Source: Sphingobium sp.
GTDB lineage: Bacteria; Pseudomonadota; Alphaproteobacteria; Sphingomonadales; Sphingomonadaceae
NCBI GenBank assembly: GCA_003248935.1
Contig: QFQF01000005.1
Location: 1-64,000 of the forward strand
DNA length: 64,000 nt
Reading direction: 5' to 3'
Below, piece by piece: positions 34,234 to 44,124 of the stretch. Below the pieces are notes generated by a model. The model had not been told where the DNA came from, made no database searches, and worked only from the letters and a program-made list of their open reading frames with translations. A program made the position numbers and the translations under genes. Every line of letters begins with the position of its first letter. Positions within the stretch are counted from its first letter, which is position 1.

Positions 34234-35730
34234 TCAGTCCGCGCTGGCGGTGCTGATGCCCAGTTCGGGAATGCCGATCGAGCGGCGACCGCCAAAATCG
34301 ACGCGGGCAACGATGACGCCCTGTTTTTCCATATAGTCGATCAGCCTGCGCACCCGGCCCGGCGAACTGGTGCCATAGGCACGCGCGAGCGCCTCGTCGT
34401 CAGGACAGGCCCGCTCATCCAGTGCCGCATGGGCGATCAGCAGGAACGGCGCGAGCATGTCGTCGGGCAGCGAAGCGGAGGCGCGTAGCGGCCCCTCCCA
34501 ACGCGGATCGGCCGCATCGATCATGCCCGCTCGCGCCATGGCGAACCGCTTCCGGAATGCGGGCAAATCCAGCGGCACGCGCGGCAAGCGATGCATGCGG
34601 CAGCGCACCGAGAAATCCTGATACAGCACGGCGGCTGGCTGGTAGGCGCTGGCGGGATCGGCGACCATTTCCCCAAGCACCGAGACGATCCCGGCCTCGA
34701 CCTCTGCCTGCTCGGGCTCCGGCACGGCGCGCTCGGGCGAGGGCACCGACAGGTCCGGACCGGAGATCGTCCGGATCAGGTCTTCGGCCGCGACCGGCTG
34801 CGGACGCGGCTCCGGCCGGGACGGCGGCGCGTCCTCCTCCATCTCGGCGAACAGCATCGCCTGAAAATCAGCGGGCTCCGTCGGCGACGGCATCGGCATC
34901 AGCTTGTGCGTGCCCATGCGCGTGCTGGTCTGCACGGCACCGATCTTCACCGCCACCGGACGGCGACAAATCGCCGGACCGAGCGCCAGAAAGCGGCCAC
35001 GCTCCAGATCCCGGATCTGTTCCGCCTGCCGCCGCTCCATCCCGAGCAAATCCGCGGCACGGGCCATGTCGATGTCCAGGAAGGTACGCCCCATCAGGAA
35101 GTTCGACGCTTCGGCGGCGACGTTCTTCGCGAGCTTGGCAAGGCGCTGGGTGGCGATCACGCCTGCCAGCCCGCGCTTGCGCCCGCGACACATCAGGTTC
35201 GTCATCGCGGCAAGGCTCATCCGGCGGGCCTCGTCGGACACTTCGCCAGCCGCTACCGGCGCGAACATCTGCGCCTCGTCAACGACCACGAGTGCCGGAT
35301 ACCAGTGATCACGCGGCGCGTCGAACAGGGCCGCGAGGAAGCTCGCCGCGCATTTCATCTGCGATTCCAGCTCCAGCGATTCGAGGCTGAGAACCACGGA
35401 AGCGCGATGTTCGCGGATGCGCGCCGCCATCTTGACGATCTCGCGCTCGTTATAATCGCCTGCGTCGATCACCACATGGCCGAAGGCATCGGCCAGGGTG
35501 ACGAAATCGCCCTCCGGATCGATGATCACCTGCTGCACCACACGTGCGCTTTCCTCCAGCAGCCGCCGCAGCAGGTGTGACTTGCCCGAGCCGGAATTGC
35601 CCTGGACCAGCAGACGCGTCGCCAGCAGTTCCTCAATGTCGACCTGCACGGCGGCGCCGGTGCCGTCGGTTCCAATGTCGATGGTCGCAGTCACGCTCCC
35701 GCCTTTGCCGGGCGCGCAGTCATCAGGCAA
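34234..35730 (-). CDS. HerA/DUF87-like P-loop ATPase
   Basis: 498 residues (ATG 35730; GTG 35694, preceded by AAAGGCGGGA, is an alternative). Order: short beta lead, Walker A GNSGSGKSHLL (about residue 44), DPEGDFVTL after strand 2, Walker B ALVVVDEAQMF, and the sensor-like GLAGVIATQRLAKL. This order matches FtsK/HerA-superfamily DNA pumps, in which DPKGE/DPEGD and DEA.F are typical. After about residue 270 there is a Pro/Glu-rich linker and a helical C-terminal domain ending in a winged-helix-like segment (GTSSPGRVRRLIDYMEKQGVI). No NurA nuclease, SIR2 or methylase is adjacent. Role unknown. Confidence 0.8.
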   Translation of the reverse strand: MPDDCAPGKGGSVTATIDIGTDGTGAAVQVDIEELLATRLLVQGNSGSGKSHLLRRLLEESARVVQQVIIDPEGDFVTLADAFGHVVIDAGDYNEREIVKMAARIREHRASVVLSLESLELESQMKCAASFLAALFDAPRDHWYPALVVVDEAQMFAPVAAGEVSDEARRMSLAAMTNLMCRGRKRGLAGVIATQRLAKLAKNVAAEASNFLMGRTFLDIDMARAADLLGMERRQAEQIRDLERGRFLALGPAICRRPVAVKIGAVQTSTRMGTHKLMPMPSPTEPADFQAMLFAEMEEDAPPSRPEPRPQPVAAEDLIRTISGPDLSVPSPERAVPEPEQAEVEAGIVSVLGEMVADPASAYQPAAVLYQDFSVRCRMHRLPRVPLDLPAFRKRFAMARAGMIDAADPRWEGPLRASASLPDDMLAPFLLIAHAALDERACPDDEALARAYGTSSPGRVRRLIDYMEKQGVIVARVDFGGRRSIGIPELGISTASAD

Positions 35731-35887
35731 GGGGGTGGAGCACGATCTGTCCCCGTCGGTGCCGTCGCGACAGCCTGGCAGTCGTCATGGGCGGCGATAA
35801 GCGCGGCGGGAACGATAGCGAAACGATGTGTCGTGGCGGTCAGGGAATCGCTTGACCATGTGGCTGTTGCATTGCAGCATTGCAACC

Positions 35888-38569
35888 ATGGCCTCCCCTC
35901 CCCCAATCACGCAGAACCCCGACATCCGTTTCCTCGGCAGGCTGCTGGGGGACGTCATACGGGCCTATGGCGGCGACAAGCTCTATCGCCAGACGGAGTA
36001 TATCCGTTCGTCCTCCGTCGACCGCGCGCGGGGCGTCGAGGGGGCCAATCTGGTGGACACTGGCCTCGACGCGCTGAGCCTTGACGATACGCTCAGCTTT
36101 GTGCGCGGCTTCATGCTGTTCTCTATGCTCGCGAACCTGGCGGAGGATCGGCAGGGCGTGGCGGCCGAACCGGGCGCCGACGTCGCGTCCGCCATCGCTA
36201 AGCTGGAATCCCACGGCATCGGCAAGGATGCCGTGTGCGCCCTCCTCGACCGCGCGCTGATCGTACCGGTGCTGACCGCCCACCCGACCGAGGTGCGGCG
36301 CAAGAGCATGATCGATCACAAGAACCGCATCGCCGACCTCATGCTGCTGAAGGATACGGGGCGCGAGGAAACCGACAATGGCGAGAAGATCGACGAAGCG
36401 ATCGCCCGCCAGATCGCCCTGCTGTGGCAGACGCGGCCGCTGCGGCGCGAGCGCCTGTACGTGCAGGACGAGATCGACAACGTCCTTGCCTATCTGCGCG
36501 ACATCTTCCTGCCTGTCCTGCCCGCGCTCTACAGCCGCTGGGAACGGGTTCTCGATGCACGCCCGCACAGCTTCCTGCGCGTGGGAAGCTGGATCGGCGG
36601 CGACCGCGACGGCAATCCATACGTTCAGGCGCCCCAACTGAAAGCGGCGCTGTCCAGCGCCTGCGCGGCGGCGCTGTCCTTTTATCTCGACGCGCTCCAT
36701 GCTCTGGGCGCGGAACTTTCTATCTCGACCGAACTCGCCACCGTGCCGCAGGGTGTCCTCGACCTTGCCGACAAGAGCGGCGACGGCTCGCCCAGCCGGC
36801 AGGACGAACCCTATCGCCGCGCAATTTCCGGCATCTACGCGCGGGTGTCGGCGACCTATCAGAAGCTGGTCGGAAAGCCGCCTGCACGGCCGGCAACCCT
36901 GTCCGGTGAGCCCTATGCCGATCCGGCGGAGTTGCGCCGCGACCTCGTCACGGTCGCGCAGGGACTGGCATCGGAAGGCGATGGCCAGCTTTCGACCGGC
37001 GGCGCGCTCGGCCGCCTGATCCGCGCGGTAGAAACCTTCGGCTTCCACCTCGCGACGCTCGACATGCGGCAGAACAGCGACGTGCACGAACGTGTCGTCG
37101 CCGAACTGCTGAAGGTCGCGGGCGTCGAGGAAGAGTATGCCGCGCTGGATGAATATGCACGGATCGCCCTCCTGCGCCGCGAGCTTGCCAACAACCGTCC
37201 GCTGGGGTCGCGTTTCGCCGAATATTCGGAGGAGACCGCATCCGAACTCGCGATCGTCCACGCCGCGGCGGAAGCGCACCGGACCTACGGCCCGCAATGC
37301 ATTACCCAATATGTGATCTCGAAGGCCGAAAGCGTTTCCGACATGCTGGAGGTCAACATCCTGCTGAAGGAAGCAGGGTTGTGGCGCGCGGGGAACGGAA
37401 AGCCGCCCCACGCCGCGATCATGTCCGTTCCGCTGTTCGAGACCATCGGCGATCTTGAGAACGCGCCGAAGGTGATGTCGGCGTATTTCGGCCTGCCGGA
37501 AATCAGCGGCCTCGTCACCGACCGCGGTCATCAGGAAGTGATGATCGGCTATTCCGACAGCAACAAGGATGGCGGCTACATCACCTCGACGTGGAGCCTG
37601 TTCAAGGCATCGACGGCGCTGGCCCCGGTGTTCGAGAAGGCGCAGGCGGCGATGCAGCTGTTCCACGGGCGCGGCGGCGCGGTGGGACGCGGCGGCGGTT
37701 CCGCTTTCGCCGCCATCCAGGCGCAGCCGCACGGCACCGTGCAGGGCCGCATCCGTGTGACCGAGCAGGGCGAGATCATCGCGGCGAAGTTTGGTACCCG
37801 CGACGTCGCGATGACGAACCTGGAGGCGATGACCAGCGCCACGCTGCTCGCCAGCCTGGAGCCCGAAACGCTTTCGGAGCGGGACGCCAGCCGCTTTGCG
37901 GGCGCGATGGATACGCTTTCGGGCCGGGCCTTCCACGCCTATCGCGACCTCGTCTACGAAACCGAGGGCTTCCGAGAATTCTTCCGTCAGCTGACGCCCA
38001 TTCAGGAGATTTCGGGCCTGAAGATCGGCTCGCGGCCGGCCAGCCGGACCAAGAGCACCCGGATAGAGGATCTGCGCGCCATCCCGTGGGTGTTCAGCTG
38101 GGCACAGGCGCGCGTGATGCTGCCGGGCTGGTACGGGGTCGGGCACGCGCTTTCCACGTTCGAGGACAAGGCCCTGCTCACCGACATGGCGCAGGTCTGG
38201 CCGTTCCTGAAGTCGGCACTGGCCAATCTGGAGATGGTGCTGGCCAAGTCCGACCTGGACATCGCCGCGCGCTACCTCCCCCTTGTCGAGGATCAGGACC
38301 GGGCGAAAATCCTGTTCGACCGCATCAAGGACGGCTGGGCGATGAGCCATGACGGACTGCTGGCAGCCACCGGCCAGTCGCGCCTGCTGGAGAAGAACCC
38401 GGCACTCGACACGTCGATCCGCCTGCGCCTGCCCTATATCGAGCCGCTGAACCTGCTCCAGATCGAACTGCTCAAGCGCCATCGCGGTGGCGAGGACGAT
38501 CCGCGCATCAAGGAGGGTATCGAGCTGTCGATCAACGCGATCGCAACGGCGCTCCGCAACAGCGGTTAG
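35888..38569 (+). CDS. ppc: Phosphoenolpyruvate carboxylase
   Basis: 893 residues from ATG 35888; an upstream in-frame start (35828) would add an unlikely hydrophobic stretch. Adds bicarbonate to PEP to make oxaloacetate, refilling the TCA cycle. Catalytic His132 in TAHPTEVRRKS; Lys560 in GYSDSNKDGG; the GRGGAVGRGGG loop; RLTPIQEISGLKIGSRPA. An all-helical cytoplasmic tetramer. Separate transcription unit; the divergent ATPase gene is 157 bp away. Confidence 0.97.
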   Translation: MASPPPITQNPDIRFLGRLLGDVIRAYGGDKLYRQTEYIRSSSVDRARGVEGANLVDTGLDALSLDDTLSFVRGFMLFSMLANLAEDRQGVAAEPGADVASAIAKLESHGIGKDAVCALLDRALIVPVLTAHPTEVRRKSMIDHKNRIADLMLLKDTGREETDNGEKIDEAIARQIALLWQTRPLRRERLYVQDEIDNVLAYLRDIFLPVLPALYSRWERVLDARPHSFLRVGSWIGGDRDGNPYVQAPQLKAALSSACAAALSFYLDALHALGAELSISTELATVPQGVLDLADKSGDGSPSRQDEPYRRAISGIYARVSATYQKLVGKPPARPATLSGEPYADPAELRRDLVTVAQGLASEGDGQLSTGGALGRLIRAVETFGFHLATLDMRQNSDVHERVVAELLKVAGVEEEYAALDEYARIALLRRELANNRPLGSRFAEYSEETASELAIVHAAAEAHRTYGPQCITQYVISKAESVSDMLEVNILLKEAGLWRAGNGKPPHAAIMSVPLFETIGDLENAPKVMSAYFGLPEISGLVTDRGHQEVMIGYSDSNKDGGYITSTWSLFKASTALAPVFEKAQAAMQLFHGRGGAVGRGGGSAFAAIQAQPHGTVQGRIRVTEQGEIIAAKFGTRDVAMTNLEAMTSATLLASLEPETLSERDASRFAGAMDTLSGRAFHAYRDLVYETEGFREFFRQLTPIQEISGLKIGSRPASRTKSTRIEDLRAIPWVFSWAQARVMLPGWYGVGHALSTFEDKALLTDMAQVWPFLKSALANLEMVLAKSDLDIAARYLPLVEDQDRAKILFDRIKDGWAMSHDGLLAATGQSRLLEKNPALDTSIRLRLPYIEPLNLLQIELLKRHRGGEDDPRIKEGIELSINAIATALRNSG

Positions 38570-38650
38570 GTGAGCGGCCTGCACGGACAGACATAGAAGC
38601 AACCGGAGGCCGCCGTAGAGTGTGCCCCGTATGACGAGAGGAGACCGCTC

Positions 38651-39301
38651 GTGAGCCTGACGCTCTATTATCACCCCATGTCCTCCTATTGCTGGAAGGC
38701 GCTGATCGCCCTCCATGAGAACGAGACGCCGTTCGAGCGGATCGAGGTGGACCTGTCGGACGAACGGCAACGTGCGGCGCTCGCGGCCGCCTGGCCGATG
38801 GAGCGCTTCCCGGTGCTGCGCGACGACATACGCGGCGTAGCCCTGCCGGAAGCGGCCGTCATCGTCGAATATCTCGGCCTGCATTACCCCGGCCCCGGCT
38901 TCACGCCGATACCCGGCGATCCCGACCAGGCGATGGAAGTCCGCCTGATGGACCGGCTGTTCGACAATGACGTGATGAACCGCATGCAGGCCGTGGTCTT
39001 CGACCGGCTGCGCCCCGAACAGGAGCGTGATCCGTTCGGTGTCGCCGCAGCGCATGCCGGTCTCGCCAAGGCCTATGGCGTCATAGACGCGCGGATCACC
39101 GGACGGCGATGGGCGGCGGGCGACGATTTCACGCTCGCCGACTGCGCGGCCTTCCCCGCGCTTTTCTATGCCGGCAAGGTCGAGCCTTTCCGCGACCGAC
39201 ATGCTGCCCTGTCGGCCTATATGGACAGGCTGGAGGCGCGGCCATCGATCCAGCGCGTGCTGGCGGATGCCTCCCCGTATCTCGCGCTTTTCCCCGCCTG
39301 A
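38651..39301 (+). CDS. Glutathione S-transferase family protein
   Basis: 216 residues from GTG 38651 (GAGAGGAGACC upstream). N-terminal thioredoxin-like domain: LTLYYHPMSSYCWKALIALHENE, with YHPMSSYC at the glutathione-binding/catalytic position, RFPVLRDD (cis-Pro loop) and LPEAAVIVEYL (Glu/Ala gamma-glutamyl site). The C-terminal helical domain includes RRWAAGDDFTLADCAAFPAL, the N-capping box. Physiological substrate unknown. Confidence 0.9.
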   Translation: MSLTLYYHPMSSYCWKALIALHENETPFERIEVDLSDERQRAALAAAWPMERFPVLRDDIRGVALPEAAVIVEYLGLHYPGPGFTPIPGDPDQAMEVRLMDRLFDNDVMNRMQAVVFDRLRPEQERDPFGVAAAHAGLAKAYGVIDARITGRRWAAGDDFTLADCAAFPALFYAGKVEPFRDRHAALSAYMDRLEARPSIQRVLADASPYLALFPA

Positions 39302-39434
39302 TCCATCCGTAACGGTCGAGACAACCAGCCGAAGCAGAGCGGAACGGAGGGAGTTCACATTGGGCCGTCAGGCGCCCATTTGATACCCCGACGCCATGGC
39401 CGTGCGCTCGGCCGTTCTGCGGAGGGGGCGAGGC

Positions 39435-40070
39435 ATGGCTACCATCACCAACGCCGTCATCGACATCTCGCATCACAACGGCACCCGGCTCGATTTCGCC
39501 GACGCGAAAACCGACGGCCTGATCGCCGTCATTCACAAGGCAACGCAGGGACAGTCCGGCCGCGACCCCCATTATGCGCGCAACCGGGCGGCGGCGATCG
39601 ACGCAGGTCTGCTCTGGGGTGCCTATCATTTCGGCACGGGGAGCGATGGAGTAAAGCAGGCGGAGAATTTCCTGTCCGTCGTTGGAGAGGAAGAAGGCAC
39701 GCTCCTCATCCTCGACTTCGAGCCCAATCCGGCCGGCCCCTCGATGAGCCTGATCGAGGCACGGGCCTTCACCACCCACGTCGAGGCGGTGAAAGGCCGA
39801 TGGCCGGGCCTGTACTCCGGACATTACATCAAGCAACTGCTGGGCTCGCGCACCGATCCGGTGCTGGCCAAAAGCTGGTTCTGGCTTGCCCAATATGGTC
39901 CGACGCCGGTGGTGCCGGCCAATTGGCCGCGCTGGACGCTGTGGCAATATACCGACGGCGCGATCGGCCCCGAACCGCATTCGATCGACGGCATAGGCCG
40001 GTGCGACCGTGACAAGTTCAACGGCAGCGCCGATCAACTCCGCCGCTTCTGGACTGAAGGCACATCGTGA
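39435..40070 (+). CDS. GH25 muramidase-like protein without a signal peptide
   Basis: 211 residues from ATG 39435 (GGAGGGGG upstream). GH25 fold: AVIDISHHNG at the start (catalytic-site Asp), IAVIHKATQG, WGAYHFGTG, LLILDFEPNP (the DxE catalytic pair), YSGHYI, WLAQYG and LWQYTDG. GH25 enzymes cut the MurNAc-GlcNAc bond of peptidoglycan and are common as phage lysins. There is no signal peptide or wall-binding module, and no phage genes around it, so export or a holin-type release would be needed. Confidence 0.85.
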   Translation: MATITNAVIDISHHNGTRLDFADAKTDGLIAVIHKATQGQSGRDPHYARNRAAAIDAGLLWGAYHFGTGSDGVKQAENFLSVVGEEEGTLLILDFEPNPAGPSMSLIEARAFTTHVEAVKGRWPGLYSGHYIKQLLGSRTDPVLAKSWFWLAQYGPTPVVPANWPRWTLWQYTDGAIGPEPHSIDGIGRCDRDKFNGSADQLRRFWTEGTS

Positions 40071-40182
40071 TCGCGGGCGGCCGATAGCGGGACAAGCGCG
40101 CGCCTTCCGCGTCTGGACAGCCCATCGCAAAGGACTATAGCCCGGCTGCACATATGCGATTGCAGCAAAGGGACCCGCGCGC

Positions 40183-41703
40183 ATGACCGTCATCAAGGCA
40201 GCCGACCTTATCGAGAGCGTCGCCGACGCCCTCCAGTTCATCAGCTATTACCACCCGATGGATTACATCCGTGCGCTGGGTAAGGCCTATGAGGCGGAGC
40301 AGTCGCCGGCCGCCAAGGATGCAATCGCGCAGATCCTGACGAACAGCCGCATGTGCGCCGAGGGGCACCGGCCGATCTGTCAGGACACCGGCATCATCAA
40401 CGTGTTCGTGAAATGGGGCATGGACTGCCGTCTCGACGACACGTCGAAGTCGTTGCAGGAGGTCGTCGACGAGGGCGTGCGCCGCGCCTATCTTCACCCG
40501 GAGAACAAGCTGCGCGCCTCGGTCCTCGCCGACCCCGCCTTCACCCGCCGCAACACGAAGGACAACACGCCCTCCGTCCTGCATGTCGAGATGGTGCCGG
40601 GCTCAAAGGTGAGCATCGATGTCGCGGCCAAGGGCGGCGGCTCCGAGAACAAGTCCAAGTTCAAGATGATGAACCCCAGTGACTCGATCGTCGACTGGGT
40701 GCTGGAGATGATCCCGCAGATGGGCGCCGGCTGGTGCCCGCCGGGTATGCTGGGCATCGGCATCGGCGGTACCGCCGAACATTGCGTGCTGCTCGCCAAG
40801 AAGGCGCTGATGGACCCGATCGACATGGGCCAGCTGAAACAGCGCGGGCCGCAGAACGACATCGAGCGGATGCGCATCGAAATCTTCGACAAGGTGAACG
40901 CGCTGGGCATCGGCGCACAGGGCTTGGGCGGCCTGTCCACCATCCTCGACGTCAAGATCATGGACGCGCCCTGCCACGCGGCGGGCAAGCCGGTCGCGAT
41001 GATCCCGAACTGCGCGGCGACCCGCCATGCGCACTTCACCCTCGACGGCTCCGGTCCGGCCTATCTTGAGGCACCCAAGCTCAGCGAATGGCCGGACGTC
41101 AACTGGACGCCGGACAAGGCGGCGATCCGCGTCAATCTCGACGAACTGACCCCGGAACTGGTGCAGAGCTGGAAGCATGGCGATCGCCTGCTGCTCAACG
41201 GCAAGATGCTGACCGGCCGCGATGCCGCGCACAAGCGCATTCAGGACATGCTGGCGAAGGGCGAGCAACTGCCGGTCGAGTTCCGCGGCCGCGTCATCTA
41301 TTATGTCGGCCCGGTCGATCCGGTCGGCGAGGAAGTGGTCGGCCCCGCCGGTCCCACCACCGCGACGCGCATGGACAAGTTCACCCGCATGATGCTGGAG
41401 CAGGGTCTGCTCGCCATGGTCGGCAAGGCCGAGCGCGGCGGACAAGCGATCGAGGCGATCAAGGACCACAAGAGCGCCTATCTGATGGCGGTCGGCGGCG
41501 CGGCCTATCTGGTCGCCAAGGCGATCAAGGGCAGCAAGGTCGTCGGCTTCGAGGATCTGGGCATGGAGGCGATCTACGAGTTCGAGGTGCAGGACATGCC
41601 CGTCACCGTCGCCGTAGATGCGGAGGGCCAGTCGGTCCACCACCTCGCCCCGCTGGTCTGGCGCGAGAAGATCAAAAAAGAGAAACTGCTCGAGGGCGTG
41701 TGA
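40183..41703 (+). CDS. Fumarate hydratase, class I (iron-sulfur)
   Basis: 506 residues, the single-chain [4Fe-4S] fumarase of the TCA cycle (fumarate to malate). Cluster-site motifs: RPICQDTGIINVF, AGWCPPGMLGIGIGG, MIPNCAATRHAHF. The C-terminal half has GRDAAHKRIQDML, YYVGPVDP and GPTTATRMDKFTRMML. Oxygen-sensitive class; unrelated to FumC. Monocistronic by position, with a hairpin just after the stop. Confidence 0.95.
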   Translation: MTVIKAADLIESVADALQFISYYHPMDYIRALGKAYEAEQSPAAKDAIAQILTNSRMCAEGHRPICQDTGIINVFVKWGMDCRLDDTSKSLQEVVDEGVRRAYLHPENKLRASVLADPAFTRRNTKDNTPSVLHVEMVPGSKVSIDVAAKGGGSENKSKFKMMNPSDSIVDWVLEMIPQMGAGWCPPGMLGIGIGGTAEHCVLLAKKALMDPIDMGQLKQRGPQNDIERMRIEIFDKVNALGIGAQGLGGLSTILDVKIMDAPCHAAGKPVAMIPNCAATRHAHFTLDGSGPAYLEAPKLSEWPDVNWTPDKAAIRVNLDELTPELVQSWKHGDRLLLNGKMLTGRDAAHKRIQDMLAKGEQLPVEFRGRVIYYVGPVDPVGEEVVGPAGPTTATRMDKFTRMMLEQGLLAMVGKAERGGQAIEAIKDHKSAYLMAVGGAAYLVAKAIKGSKVVGFEDLGMEAIYEFEVQDMPVTVAVDAEGQSVHHLAPLVWREKIKKEKLLEGV

Positions 41704-41710
41704 GCCTCTT

Positions 41711-41739
41711 CGCCGTCCCGCCGGAGCGGTGGGACGGCG
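41711..41739 (+). terminator. Hairpin after fumarase
   Basis: A perfect 9-bp stem, CGCCGTCCC / GGGACGGCG, with an 11-nt loop, 7 bp after the stop. No T-run. Confidence 0.5.
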
Positions 41740-41836
41740 CCACGCATATTCGTGCTAGGGTTTGGATCGGAAATCGGCTAAGGGGCCCGGCACAAGGCTG
41801 GCCGCTGGCCGCCATCGCGCCGACTGTGCGCGCAAC

Positions 41837-43612
41837 ATGATCGAGAGACCCTTGCCGTTCACCGCCCTCCCCGCGCTTCTGTCGGAAGCGCTTTCCGCCC
41901 GTGGCTATGCCGCCCCCACCCCCGTTCAGGCCGCCGTGCTGGAACCTGAAGCGGCGGGGCGTGACCTTGTCGTCTCCGCCCAGACCGGGTCGGGCAAGAC
42001 CGTTGCCTTCGGCCTCGCCATCGCGCCGCAGATACTGGACGGCGCGGGCATCGCCGCCGTCGGCCCGGCACCCCGCGCCCTCATCATCGCGCCGACGCGC
42101 GAACTGGCGTTGCAGGTCAGCCGCGAATTGCAATGGCTGTACGGTGCGACCGGCGCGCGTATCGCGACCTGTGTCGGCGGCATGGACGCGAGCCGCGAAC
42201 GGCGCACGCTGGCGCAGGGCGCACAGATCGTCGTCGGCACGCCGGGCCGGTTGCGCGACCATCTGGAGCGCGGTGCACTCGACCTCTCCGAACTCGCCGC
42301 CTGCGTCCTCGACGAGGCGGACGAGATGCTCGACATGGGCTTCCGCGAAGACCTCGAGGAAATCCTCGACTCGACGCCGGGCGAGCGGCGCACCCTGCTG
42401 TTCTCCGCCACGATGCCCAAGCCGATCGCGGCGCTCGCCAAGCGCTATCAACGCGACGCCCTGCATATCTCGACCATCGGCGAATCGCGCGGGCATGGCG
42501 ACATCAGCTATCAGGCAGTCGCGATCGCCCCCGCCGATATCGAGAACGCCGTCGTCAACCTGCTGCGCTTCCACGAGGCGGAAACCGCGATCCTGTTCTG
42601 CGCGACTCGCGACAATGTCCGCCACCTGCACGCCGGTCTCGTCGAGCGCGGTTTCCTGGCGGTGGCGCTGTCGGGCGAGCACAGCCAGAACGAACGCAAC
42701 GCCGCGCTTCAGGCGCTGCGCGATCGCCGCGCCCGCGTGTGCGTGGCGACCGACGTCGCCGCGCGCGGCATCGACCTGCCCAGCCTGACGCTGGTCATCC
42801 ATGTCGAGCCGCCGCGCGACGCGGAAACGCTCCAGCATCGTTCTGGCCGGACCGGCCGCGCCGGCAAGAAGGGTACGGCGGTACTGCTGGTCCCCTATCC
42901 GCGTCGCCGACGGATCGAATCGGTTCTGCGCGGTGCCCGGGTAACTGCCGAATGGGTGCCGGCACCCTCGGCCGAGGCCATCCGGGAGAAGGACCGCGAA
43001 CGCCTGGTCGCCGCACTGCTCGCGCCGGTCGAGACCGACGAGGACGATCTGGCCATCGGCCGCCAGTTGCTGGCGGAGAGGAGCGCAGAGGAGATCGCCG
43101 CCGCACTCGTCCGCGCGCACCGCGCATCGATGCCCGCGCCCGAGGAACTGATCGACGCCAGCACGCCCCCCGCCCGTCGGGAGGGGCCACGTCCCGGTTT
43201 CGAGGATACGATCTGGTTCCGCATCAATGTCGGCCGTCGCGACAATGCCGATCCCCGCTGGATCTTGCCGCTACTCTGCCGCCGCGGTCATATCAGTCGC
43301 GGCGAGATCGGCGCGATCCGCATCACCCAGCACGAAACCCTGTTCGAGGTCCGCGGTACCGTCGCTGAGAAGTTCGCCGCCGCCTTCCGCCGCACGGCGA
43401 CCGACGACCCGGACGGCGAGGGCATGATCGCCATGGAGCAGGTGGAGGGCACGCCGCGCCGCGAGGCGAAGCACCACCGGCGTGGCAATGACGGTCCGCC
43501 GCCGCAGCGCCGCTTCGATCGCAAACCGGGTGGCAAGCCGCCCTTCAAGGGCAAGGCCGATGGCCCGAGATCCGGTGGTGGCAAGCCGCATCGGTCCAAA
43601 CGGCCGGGCTGA
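41837..43612 (+). CDS. DEAD-box RNA helicase with DbpA-like RNA-binding domain
   Basis: 591 residues from ATG 41837. Helicase motifs in order: Q-motif region (ARGYAAPTPVQAAVL), Walker A AQTGSGKT at 48-55, PTRELALQV, TPGRLRDH, motif II DEAD in VLDEADEMLDMGF, SAT, then the second RecA domain with VATDVAARGIDLPSLTLVIH and HRSGRTGRAGKKG. At about 455-530, WFRINVGRRDNADPRWILPLLCRR...IGAIRI fits the DbpA/CsdA C-terminal RRM-like domain. The tail is Arg/Lys/Gly-rich. Likely role: ribosome assembly or RNA remodelling. Confidence 0.94.
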   Translation: MIERPLPFTALPALLSEALSARGYAAPTPVQAAVLEPEAAGRDLVVSAQTGSGKTVAFGLAIAPQILDGAGIAAVGPAPRALIIAPTRELALQVSRELQWLYGATGARIATCVGGMDASRERRTLAQGAQIVVGTPGRLRDHLERGALDLSELAACVLDEADEMLDMGFREDLEEILDSTPGERRTLLFSATMPKPIAALAKRYQRDALHISTIGESRGHGDISYQAVAIAPADIENAVVNLLRFHEAETAILFCATRDNVRHLHAGLVERGFLAVALSGEHSQNERNAALQALRDRRARVCVATDVAARGIDLPSLTLVIHVEPPRDAETLQHRSGRTGRAGKKGTAVLLVPYPRRRRIESVLRGARVTAEWVPAPSAEAIREKDRERLVAALLAPVETDEDDLAIGRQLLAERSAEEIAAALVRAHRASMPAPEELIDASTPPARREGPRPGFEDTIWFRINVGRRDNADPRWILPLLCRRGHISRGEIGAIRITQHETLFEVRGTVAEKFAAAFRRTATDDPDGEGMIAMEQVEGTPRREAKHHRRGNDGPPPQRRFDRKPGGKPPFKGKADGPRSGGGKPHRSKRPG

Positions 43613-43614
43613 GC

Positions 43615-44070
43615 GTGACGCGTGTCCTGGTCGACGCGGATGCCTGTCCGGTAAAGGACGAGGTCTACAAGGTCGCCTGGCGGCATGAGGCGCCGGTGAC
43701 CATCGTCGCCAATGCGCCTATCCGTGTGCCCGCCCATCCGCTGGTGACGCGGGAAGTGGTGAGCGACGGTTTCGACGCGGCCGACGACTGGATCGCGGAG
43801 CGGGCAGCCCCCGACGCGGTGGTGATCACCGCCGACATCCTGCTGGCCGACCGGTGCCTGAAGGCTGGCGCAGAGGTCATCGCGCCCAACGGCAAGCCGT
43901 TCACGACCAGTTCGATCGGCGCGGCGATCGCCACCCGCGCGATCATGGCGGATCTGCGCGCCGGCGGGGATGCGATCGGCGGCCCGCCACCCTTTGCAAA
44001 GACCGACAGGTCGCGCTTCCTTTCCGCTCTGGACGAGACGCTGGTGCGGATGCGACGGCAGGGCCGCTAG
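43615..44070 (+). CDS. YaiI/YqxD family protein (DUF188, PIN-like)
   Basis: 151 residues from GTG 43615, two bases after the helicase stop. VLVDADACPVKDEVYKVA at the start and ADDWIAERAAPDAVVITADILLADRCL, then APNGKPFT, match DUF188, a PIN-like fold with conserved Asp residues thought to act on RNA; function unproven. Coupling to an RNA helicase is consistent with an RNA role. Confidence 0.92.
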   Translation: MTRVLVDADACPVKDEVYKVAWRHEAPVTIVANAPIRVPAHPLVTREVVSDGFDAADDWIAERAAPDAVVITADILLADRCLKAGAEVIAPNGKPFTTSSIGAAIATRAIMADLRAGGDAIGGPPPFAKTDRSRFLSALDETLVRMRRQGR

Positions 44071-44124
44071 TTTTTCGCTTTTAATGCGGCGCAACACCAA
44101 CGGGCTTCGCTGCGGCGCACACGC

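Noticed and set aside
35840..39358. A 1172-codon open frame on the minus strand opposite PEP carboxylase and the GST gene
   Set aside because: It runs across two well-supported genes on the other strand and its product is Arg/His-rich low-quality sequence, as expected for the complement of biased coding DNA.
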